Origin: Patescibacteria group bacterium
Lineage (GTDB): Bacteria; Patescibacteriota; Minisyncoccia; JAHCSD01
Length of the DNA stretch: 18,605 nucleotides
Direction of reading: 5' to 3'
Assembly: GCA_018609185.1 (NCBI GenBank)
Contig: JAHCSD010000004.1
Coordinates: 1 to 18,605, forward strand
The translations under genes were made by a program, and so were the position numbers. Each line of letters starts with the position of its first letter. The first letter of the stretch is position 1. The notes under the pieces were generated by a model, which searched no databases, was not told the origin of the DNA, and saw only the letters and a program-made list of their open reading frames with translations. Positions 5,754 through 11,127 of this stretch are shown one piece after another.

Positions 5754-6924
5754 ATTGCTTTTGAAGCAGGCTTCCCATCTTTCTCTCGAGCTCATATTTT
5801 GAAAGCTGGAGCTCTTGAACGGCTTTCTCTAGTTTTTGAACAAGTTTTTTGGTTTGCGTCACGTCGCTTACCACCACCACTATTCCTGTAAGTTTTTCGC
5901 CCTTGCTTACTATGGGAGATGCGGAAAAGTTTACCGGAATTACTTTTGCGTCTTTTGTTAAAAATGTGGTCTCAAAATTTCTCACCATTGTTCCGCTTTT
6001 AAGGGGTTCGAGACCCTTCTTTCGAAACGTTTCGATGTTTTTCCCGTCAGTAACTATTTTCTCTACGTGTTTCCCCACTAGTTCGTCCTCATGATACCCC
6101 AACATTTGCTGAATGGCCTTGTTCGCCATATCAATATAGTAATCTCTGTTAAGCACGAGCAGACCTTCGGTCATCGTGTTCAAGATATTATAAAATGCTG
6201 TGGTGGGGCTTACGATAAAGAGCTTATACTTCATAATTCCGTAACTTACAATAATTGCCATGACCGTTGTAAAGAACACGGCAGTTTCAATAATGGTTAC
6301 CTTAAATATGGGCAAAATAGCATCGGTCGCGCTTCCGATAACAAGGGGGACAAGTAGACCAAACATAATGATTAATGTTTGACGTCTCTTTATTTGGTCC
6401 TCGAGTCGACGGAAATATTTAAACAGAAGAACAAGCGAACTCACAAAAAAGAATTCTAGCCAAATTATAAATAACCAGAAAAATCTGCCGGGATCTTCGT
6501 CCCATCCGTAATAAGTTGGAATGGCTTTCGCAGGATCGTTAAGTACAATAAGTTCTGTGTTCCAAACAAGAAACAAAAAGACGAGCCCCGGTAAAAATAC
6601 CACGACAGGAAACCAGGGATAATTAAGAAGTTTCTCTTTTCTCGCAAAAATGAGAGTAAACGTAAAAAAAATGGGCGACATAAACACCCAACCAGGAGGA
6701 CCAAGTTTTGCCCAGAATTGCTCTGCAGCGGCAGTTGCACTTATCCTTCCCATTAACTCGGCCACGCCCCAAAGAGCAAGAGAAAAAAGAAAAAGCGCAA
6801 ACCAACGATTCGCGGAATTTTGTGAGCCCTGCCGCAAAATCAATATGGCAAGAACCAAGTTCACTACCAAACCCACAAATGACGGAATAGCCCAGATATT
6901 AAAGGTGAAGTCGAATACTTCCAT
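5752..6924 (-). CDS. 7TM-PAS membrane sensor, kinase-less (paralogue 3)
   Basis: A 390-residue protein with the same order of parts as the two sensors at 1909-4268: seven hydrophobic segments (opening FNIWAIPSFVGLVV), the linker IMKYKLFIVSPTTA at about 236-249, a PAS domain at about 250-362 (MTEGLLVLNRDYYIDMANKA, then GYHEDELVGKHVEKI, closing on VVVVSDVTQTKK) and a coiled-coil tail ending without an output domain. It is closer to paralogue 2 in the PAS segment (both have a VRNFE/VKNLE and LTKD-x-PVNFSAS block). The stop codon overlaps the T-run of the convergent ncRNA terminator. A weak minus-strand -10 (around 6955-6960) would give a short leader. The signal sensed is unknown. Confidence 0.85.
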   Translation of the reverse strand: MEVFDFTFNIWAIPSFVGLVVNLVLAILILRQGSQNSANRWFALFLFSLALWGVAELMGRISATAAAEQFWAKLGPPGWVFMSPIFFTFTLIFARKEKLLNYPWFPVVVFLPGLVFLFLVWNTELIVLNDPAKAIPTYYGWDEDPGRFFWLFIIWLEFFFVSSLVLLFKYFRRLEDQIKRRQTLIIMFGLLVPLVIGSATDAILPIFKVTIIETAVFFTTVMAIIVSYGIMKYKLFIVSPTTAFYNILNTMTEGLLVLNRDYYIDMANKAIQQMLGYHEDELVGKHVEKIVTDGKNIETFRKKGLEPLKSGTMVRNFETTFLTKDAKVIPVNFSASPIVSKGEKLTGIVVVVSDVTQTKKLVQKLEKAVQELQLSKYELERKMGSLLQKQ

Positions 6925-6968
6925 GCCAATTTTGTCTACGAGCGTAGCGAGTAGCTATAAAATTGAGC

Positions 6969-6998
6969 ACCGAGCACTCAACGCGTTGAGTGCTCGGT
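6969..6998. other. 30-bp perfect palindrome downstream of ndk
   Basis: The 30 bases 6969-6998 equal their own reverse complement, with the centre between 6983 and 6984 (CG). On the minus strand it follows ndk by about 60 bases and is followed by a weak T-rich stretch (CAATTTTA), so it may terminate ndk. Lying about 45 bp upstream of the third sensor gene, it could equally be an operator for a dimeric regulator. Confidence 0.8.
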
Positions 6999-7055
6999 TA
7001 AGGTTTTGTTACCAATCGCACTTCGGCTCACGCCTCGTGCTCTTGGGCCAAGCCC

Positions 7056-7649
7056 TTAAAACATTGCTTCCTCGTCAGCCCGTTTATATTCATATATCTC
7101 CTCTTTGTGAAACCAAAGTTCCTCTTCGTATTTTGCTTCTTCTTTGTTGCCTGAAGCGTGAATTAAATTCTTTACCGCGCGCTTTTGCCGGTTGGCCATA
7201 ATGGGCGAATCAGTAGAATAATCTCCTCGAACGGTCCCCGGTGAGGCAAATGTTGGAAGAGTATTTCCCACACCCTGTCGCACATTGTCTATTGCATTAT
7301 GTCCCTCAAGCAACAAGGCAACGATAGGGCCGGATTTTAAAAACTCTATATTCCAGGAATTCACCAGTTTTCCAATTTCTAATGGATCTTTCGTTCCAAT
7401 CAGCTCGCCGGGATCTTTACCGTATTCTTCATAAGTTTTAAGAGTTTTTTCTCCCATCCCCTTTAAAAATTCGGTTCTGTCATCAGGATAGTGCTTGACG
7501 AGCATCTCCTCATCCACCCACACCATTTTCATGGCAACAATTTTAAGGCCCGCCTTCTCAAAACGCGAAAGCACTTCACCCACAAGACCCCGTTGAACGG
7601 TGTCGGGCTTAAGGAGCACTACGGTACGTTCTTTTAATTCGTCTTTCAT
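7056..7649 (-). CDS. ndk: Nucleoside diphosphate kinase with internal insertion
   Basis: Transfers the gamma-phosphate from ATP to NDPs through a phosphohistidine, keeping NTP and dNTP pools balanced. The N-terminus ERTVVLLKPDTVQRGLVGEVLSRFE (residues about 7-31) is the family's first strand and helix with the substrate-binding lysine. GPIVALLLEGHNAI lies in the middle. GTVRGDYSTDSPIMANRQKRAVKNLIHASGN (about 139-168) carries the catalytic histidine, near residue 164 in NLIHAS. The ending EEELWFHKEEIYEYKRADE is normal. At 197 residues it is longer than the usual 140-150; the extra length is mostly between residues 50 and 105 (DRTEFLKGMGEKTLKTYEEYGKD and following). It lies 29 bases after the metallo-beta-lactamase gene on the same strand and is probably co-transcribed with it. 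Confidence 0.95.
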   Translation of the reverse strand: MKDELKERTVVLLKPDTVQRGLVGEVLSRFEKAGLKIVAMKMVWVDEEMLVKHYPDDRTEFLKGMGEKTLKTYEEYGKDPGELIGTKDPLEIGKLVNSWNIEFLKSGPIVALLLEGHNAIDNVRQGVGNTLPTFASPGTVRGDYSTDSPIMANRQKRAVKNLIHASGNKEEAKYEEELWFHKEEIYEYKRADEEAMF

Positions 7650-7678
7650 TTTGTTTAGAAATTAGAAATTTAAATCGG

Positions 7679-8539
7679 TTATTGAACTATTATTTCTTCC
7701 CCATCACTTACAAATCCGATGTCTCCATCAGTATCTGTTCTTAAAACCTTTATACCATATTTGTCTAAATTCTCCAAAACTGCCGGAAACGGATGCCTGT
7801 ATCGATTATTCTCGCCAACAGAAATCACTGCCAGATCAGGACTGACATTCTCAAGAAATAATTGGCTGCTCGAGGTTTTGCTTCCATGGTGAGCCACCTG
7901 CATCACATCTACGTCAATATCCCACCCGCCTTGAATAAGCCTATGTTCAACCAACCGCTCAGCATCTCCCGTAAAAAGAAAAGAGGCGTCGCTATAATCC
8001 ATCCGGATCACAACAGAATTATTGTTTGATTTCTCATAAAGCTCTTCTCCAGGATTTAATATCTCTAATATGATATCTTCGCCTATCTTGATTTTGTCTC
8101 CAACGATCGCTTTTTTGTAGCGATAGTTTTTATCTTTGAGAACACTTGAATATTCTTGAAATACACCCGTCCCTTTAAAATCTCCGGAGTCAATAACCAA
8201 ACCGACGTCATACTTCTCCAAAACATCTATTAACCCAGTAATATGATCTGCGTCAGGATGGGTAGCAATAACGATATCAATGCTTCTATCATAAAACGGC
8301 ATTTCCTCGGCAAGCTTACGTAACACGCTGTTGTCCGGCCCCCCATCAATCAAGATTTGCCTCCCGCCCGGCGTTTCGATAAAAATCGCGTCCCCCTGAC
8401 CGACGTCGAAAAAGGTGACTTCGAGAAGCCCGTCTTGGGCCTGGCCTGTTTGAGAAAAGACCGCGGACCAAACCAAAACAAGAATTACAACAAGACCTCC
8501 GAAAAAGTAGATTATGAAATTGCGTTTTTGTTTAGGCAT
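7679..8539 (-). CDS. Membrane-anchored ComEC/Rec2-type metallo-beta-lactamase-fold hydrolase
   Basis: A 286-residue protein. Residues 1-9 are basic and 10-29 form a single membrane anchor or signal sequence, so the enzyme domain is probably outside the membrane. The fold begins LLEVTFFDVGQGDAIFIETPGGRQILIDGG (38-67), typical of the detached C-terminal domain of ComEC. The metal-binding motif THPDADH is at 93-99, followed by FLFTGDAE and MQVAHHGS, which carry further ligands. In ComEC this domain is thought to degrade the non-transported DNA strand. The comEC gene in this window lacks that domain, so this protein is a natural candidate to supply it; that is an inference. It is divergent from the 8567 gene with 27 bp between starts. 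A truncated second copy lies at 9919-10116. Confidence 0.88.
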   Translation of the reverse strand: MPKQKRNFIIYFFGGLVVILVLVWSAVFSQTGQAQDGLLEVTFFDVGQGDAIFIETPGGRQILIDGGPDNSVLRKLAEEMPFYDRSIDIVIATHPDADHITGLIDVLEKYDVGLVIDSGDFKGTGVFQEYSSVLKDKNYRYKKAIVGDKIKIGEDIILEILNPGEELYEKSNNNSVVIRMDYSDASFLFTGDAERLVEHRLIQGGWDIDVDVMQVAHHGSKTSSSQLFLENVSPDLAVISVGENNRYRHPFPAVLENLDKYGIKVLRTDTDGDIGFVSDGEEIIVQ

Positions 8540-8551
8540 ATGTTATATATA

Positions 8552-8560
8552 TGCTAGAAT
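8552..8560 (+). promoter_or_regulatory. Leaderless promoter of the 8567 gene
   Basis: TG-c-TAGAAT; the seventh base after the box is 8567, the A of the start codon. No recognisable -35 box, as expected when the TG extension compensates. The same short AT-rich interval must also hold the minus-strand promoter of the metallo-beta-lactamase gene. Confidence 0.65.
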
Positions 8561-8566
8561 AAAGAT

Positions 8567-9487
8567 ATGGGCAATAAAATTATAATTTGGATAGTAGTTG
8601 TAGTAATCCTTATAATTGGGGGTTGGTATTTATTACGTCAACGGGTGGAACAAATATTGTCACCGCAAGAAACAGTCACGGAAGAAATGGCTTCTAGGGA
8701 TGGCTGGAAGAAGTATATTAATGAATTCGATGGTTTTTCTATAGAATATCCTCCCGATTGGTATACGGTAGTTTATCAGCTGGGTGATTTAGAAATTCCT
8801 GCCTCTATCGAAATCTGGTCACCATCAACAACGGGAAAAGCACAAGAGGGAAACAGGCTGGTTATAACGGCAAGTCCATTTGAAGGAACACTAAAGGAAG
8901 TTTTGCCCGCGCCTTTGCCCCCAGAATACAAAAAACTGATAACAGTCACCGTGGACGATATAATTTTTCGTGGCGAAGAAGCGATACGCATTAATAGTAA
9001 TATCAGCCCTACAACGGAAGCGCCTCAAGGGAGTAAATCCACTCGAATTTCGGTTAAGCGCAATCAGAAATTGTATAATCTAAGTTATGTATATAGTGGC
9101 GCTACCGAGAAGGAGTCGCTCGGTGTTTTTAAAACCATGCTCGGGACATTTAAATTTGGTGATGCGTCCATAGAGAAATTTTCGTTGTCTAAGTCTGAAG
9201 GAATAAAGCATAGGGCAAGAACAATTGCGAGAAGCTTAGATTTATATTTTCATGACAAGGGTTCGTATCCCAAAACAGAAGAAGACTTAAAAATCCTCGA
9301 AGAAGCAGGATATCAGAGTTGGGACATTCCTCTTCTTTTCCCAGATTCCTTTTATGAATATACTTCAAATGGGCAGACATACGAGATCTCTGTGTCATTA
9401 GTAAATGAACTTGACCCACAGTGTGTAATGGAAGGAAGTCTATGTATCTATCGTATAAAAGATGGAAGAGTCGTCAGCAATAAATAG
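8567..9487 (+). CDS. Membrane-anchored PsbP-like protein with pilin-like C-terminal region
   Basis: A 306-residue protein with one N-terminal membrane anchor (residues about 4-23) and an outward soluble part. Residues about 50-197 resemble PsbP-like lipoprotein domains of unknown role: the opening FDGFSIEYPPDWYTV is the usual entry to that fold, and it closes on FKTMLGTFKF. Residues about 208-306 look like a separate unit, with the helix HRARTIARSLDLYFHDKGSYPKTEEDL and later FYEYTSNGQTYEISVSL, as in the globular parts of pseudopilins (residues that follow the pilin helix), and two cysteines (in PQCVMEGSLC). The start is fixed by the leaderless promoter at 8552-8560. It is followed after 15 bases by another leaderless gene. 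Function is not known; a cell-surface role is inferred. Confidence 0.7.
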   Translation: MGNKIIIWIVVVVILIIGGWYLLRQRVEQILSPQETVTEEMASRDGWKKYINEFDGFSIEYPPDWYTVVYQLGDLEIPASIEIWSPSTTGKAQEGNRLVITASPFEGTLKEVLPAPLPPEYKKLITVTVDDIIFRGEEAIRINSNISPTTEAPQGSKSTRISVKRNQKLYNLSYVYSGATEKESLGVFKTMLGTFKFGDASIEKFSLSKSEGIKHRARTIARSLDLYFHDKGSYPKTEEDLKILEEAGYQSWDIPLLFPDSFYEYTSNGQTYEISVSLVNELDPQCVMEGSLCIYRIKDGRVVSNK

Positions 9488-9496
9488 TGGTATTAT
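9488..9496 (+). promoter_or_regulatory. Leaderless promoter of the 9503 gene
   Basis: TG-g-TATTAT. It begins inside the stop codon of the upstream gene (TAG at 9485-9487 is immediately before). The seventh base after the box is 9503, the A of the start codon. Confidence 0.6.
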
Positions 9497-9502
9497 TGAA
9501 AT

Positions 9503-9814
9503 ATGAACACCATCAAAGAATTTCTCAAACCGAATAGGTGGAAGGTTGGAATTTGGGTTACTATCTCTGTTTTTTCAATTGTGACTGGAGCTTTGGGTTG
9601 GGCAACAGAAGGAAGATTCTTGCTACCCTCTACCATACTCTGGCTATTCTGGGTGTTTGCCGCTATTCCAGGGGTTATGGCAAGTGCTAAATTCATAAAT
9701 AATATATTAGTCCTCATTCCTTACGGACTAGTCTACTGGTATTTCCTCTCCTGCCTCATCTATTTCATCTTCAAGAAAGTCAGAGGTTTGCTTTTAAAAA
9801 AGTCAGGGGTCTAG
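9503..9814 (+). CDS. Small polytopic membrane protein, unknown function
   Basis: A 103-residue protein with three hydrophobic segments at about residues 14-33, 41-59 and 69-90 and a strongly basic C-terminus (FKKVRGLLLKKSGV), so the tail is expected in the cytoplasm. No family was recognised. The start agrees with the extended -10 box ending six bases upstream, and an intrinsic terminator lies 20 bases after the stop. With the 8567 gene it forms a plus-strand island between the intact and truncated copies of the metallo-beta-lactamase gene. It is well supported as a transcription unit but not by homology. Confidence 0.65.
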   Translation: MNTIKEFLKPNRWKVGIWVTISVFSIVTGALGWATEGRFLLPSTILWLFWVFAAIPGVMASAKFINNILVLIPYGLVYWYFLSCLIYFIFKKVRGLLLKKSGV

Positions 9815-9834
9815 AAAATTACGAGGTGTCCCGC

Positions 9835-9859
9835 AAGCCAGCTACCGCTTGGCTTTTTT
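9835..9859 (+). terminator. Intrinsic terminator
   Basis: AAGCCA (9835-9840) pairs with TGGCTT (9850-9855), with a nine-base loop and a run of six T ending at 9859. It ends the 9503 transcript. Confidence 0.8.
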
Positions 9860-9918
9860 ATTTCCCCACCTATTCCTTGCTATTATTTTTCTCCTCATCT
9901 CCACCAAATTATCCAATT

Positions 9919-10116
9919 CTACCCTGAATACAAAGGTATATATTGTGTGACAAGTGTCAAGATGCTATCACCTTGACCGACGTCGAAAAAGGTTACTTCC
10001 AGTAGCCCGCCCTGGGCCTGACTCGCCTGCGAAAAAACCGCAGTCCAGACGAGGACGAGAATAACAGCAAGGCCTCCGAAGAAATAGATTATGAAGTTGC
10101 GTTTTTGTTTGGACAT
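9919..10116 (-). pseudogene. Truncated duplicate of the metallo-beta-lactamase gene
   Basis: The first 51 residues (MSKQKRNFIIYFFGGLAVILVLVW... to FFDVGQGDS) are nearly identical to the N-terminus of the intact gene at 7679-8539, including the membrane anchor. Homology stops near 9961, after which 13 unrelated codons lead to a stop. All metal-binding motifs are missing. It therefore cannot be an enzyme, though a 65-residue membrane peptide could still be made: a GGGAG element sits five bases before the ATG. The break in homology marks a partial duplication or a deletion after duplication. The rest of the 9815-10148 interval holds only the terminator at 9835 and the promoter at 10117. Confidence 0.85.
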
Positions 10117-10144
10117 TTGTACTCCCTTGATTTGATGGTATAAT
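10117..10144 (+). promoter_or_regulatory. Promoter of the toxin-antitoxin operon
   Basis: TTGTAC (10117-10122), a 16-bp spacer and TG-g-TATAAT (10136-10144). The predicted start is about 10151, so the ATG at 10149 is excluded and the ATG at 10155 is used with a leader of about four bases. Confidence 0.7.
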
Positions 10145-10154
10145 ATAGATGGCT

Positions 10155-10475
10155 ATGGATCGTACAGCAACCGAAGAGAAAATTCAAGAAGTAACCCAAA
10201 AGATTGTGAAGGAATTCCAACCCGAAAAGATCATTCTTTTCGGGTCTTGGGCTTGGGGAAAGCCAGGGCCAGATAGTGATGTAGACTTATTTATCATAAA
10301 GAACACCGAAAACACCAGGGTCTTAGCGCGGGAGATTGACGGAGCATTATTCCCACGTCTTTTCCCCTTAGATCTCATTGTGTACGAACCCAAACAGGTA
10401 GAAAAAAGAAAAAAGATGGGTGATTTTTTCATAAATGATATTTTAACCAAAGGCAAAGTTTTATATGCCCGATGA
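10155..10475 (+). CDS. MNT-type nucleotidyltransferase (probable antitoxin)
   Basis: A 106-residue minimal nucleotidyltransferase of the DNA polymerase beta fold. The active-site signature is GSWAWGKPGPDSDVDLF: GS at 30-31, then the metal-binding D42-x-D44 (GS-x10-DxD), followed by the basic helix of the family. Such proteins pair with HEPN toxins and can inactivate them by adding nucleotides. The start at 10155 is chosen over 10149 because the predicted transcription start is near 10151. The end overlaps the HEPN gene by 11 bases, giving translational coupling. It is the first gene of a three-gene plus-strand operon ended by the terminator at 11130. Antitoxin function is from family context, not shown here. 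Confidence 0.88.
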   Translation: MDRTATEEKIQEVTQKIVKEFQPEKIILFGSWAWGKPGPDSDVDLFIIKNTENTRVLAREIDGALFPRLFPLDLIVYEPKQVEKRKKMGDFFINDILTKGKVLYAR

Positions 10476-10860
10476 ACCAAATAATGGATATCGAGAATGG
10501 ATCGAGAAGGCAGAAGAAGACGAATTTGCAGGAGAGAAAATTCTTGAAGGAGAGCGCTTCCCGGCACCCGCCTGTTTTCACTTCCAGCAGATGGCAGAAA
10601 AGCTCCTCAAGGGTTTGCTCGTATTCCGCAGACAACCATTCCCAAAAGTCCACGACCTTCTCGAACTAGAAACCCTCCTTCTTGAATTAGAACCGAACAT
10701 AAAGGATGTTCACGAAGAGCTTCGTTTTCTGAATGGTTATTATGTCGAAACTCGCTATCCGGGTGACTATCCTGAGTTTACTTTGGACGAATGTCGCAAA
10801 GCTCTTGAGGCCTCTGCCCGGGTGAAAGAATTTGTGCTAAGCAAAACAAACCACATATAA
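10465..10860 (+). CDS. HEPN-domain protein (probable RNase toxin)
   Basis: A 131-residue all-helical HEPN protein. WIEKAEEDEFAGEKIL (12-27) and CFHFQQMAEKLLKGLLVFRRQPFPKVHDLLEL (37-68) are the usual first helices. The motif R56-x6-H63 (RQPFPKVH) fits the catalytic R-x4-6-H of HEPN ribonucleases. The residue two after the histidine is leucine, not the tyrosine that MntA-type partners modify in HepT (RX4HXY), so any inactivation by the neighbouring nucleotidyltransferase would need another target or simple binding. The gene overlaps its partner by 11 bases and is followed three bases later by a small membrane protein. Toxicity is inferred. Confidence 0.85.
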   Translation: MPDEPNNGYREWIEKAEEDEFAGEKILEGERFPAPACFHFQQMAEKLLKGLLVFRRQPFPKVHDLLELETLLLELEPNIKDVHEELRFLNGYYVETRYPGDYPEFTLDECRKALEASARVKEFVLSKTNHI

Positions 10861-10863
10861 CTT

Positions 10864-11049
10864 ATGAAAACTTTATTCCCATTTCTTTATCCAGTAATTA
10901 TGGTTTTTCTGTTTCTCTATTTCGGTTGGAGAATGTTTAAATCAAAAGAAAGTATACCTAAGAAATTATTAGAAACTGTCATTTTTATTATCCTCATTGC
11001 CCTAATATTCTTTGCTGTCTATCTACTCGGACCAAATTCAGGATTTTAA
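10864..11049 (+). CDS. Small two-span membrane protein in the toxin-antitoxin operon
   Basis: A 61-residue protein with hydrophobic segments at residues about 5-21 and 37-56 joined by a charged loop (RMFKSKESIPKK). The ATG is three bases after the HEPN stop codon, so it is almost certainly translated from the same mRNA. It has no recognised motif. Being last in an MNT-HEPN operon, it could be a third component or an unrelated passenger. The TAATCTAG containing its stop is mirrored at the end of the convergent comEC. Confidence 0.6.
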   Translation: MKTLFPFLYPVIMVFLFLYFGWRMFKSKESIPKKLLETVIFIILIALIFFAVYLLGPNSGF

Positions 11050-11108
11050 TCTAGGAAAACCAGTAAACCTGTCACAATCTATGACTGTCATACATTCGCA
11101 GAAAAGTG

Positions 11109-11117
11109 TGGCATAAT
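11109..11117 (+). promoter_or_regulatory. Extended -10-like box just before a terminator
   Basis: TG-g-CATAAT, predicting a start near 11124, only six bases before the terminator hairpin. No good -35 box. Any transcript would be about 40 bases and antisense to the end of comEC. May be fortuitous. Confidence 0.3.
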
Positions 11118-11127
11118 ATATTCTAGA

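Noticed and set aside
5637..5891. 84-codon plus-strand frame over the ncRNA and sensor 3' end
   Set aside because: It crosses the ncRNA terminator and is antisense to a clear gene; no family resemblance.
1909..6924. Complete histidine kinases
   Set aside because: The 7TM and PAS parts fit, but each protein stops after a coiled coil and there is no H-box or ATP-binding domain; reading frames downstream do not supply one.
10155..10860. Classical MntA-HepT pair with AMPylated tyrosine
   Set aside because: The HEPN motif lacks the tyrosine two residues after the catalytic histidine (RX4HXY), so I name only the MNT and HEPN families.
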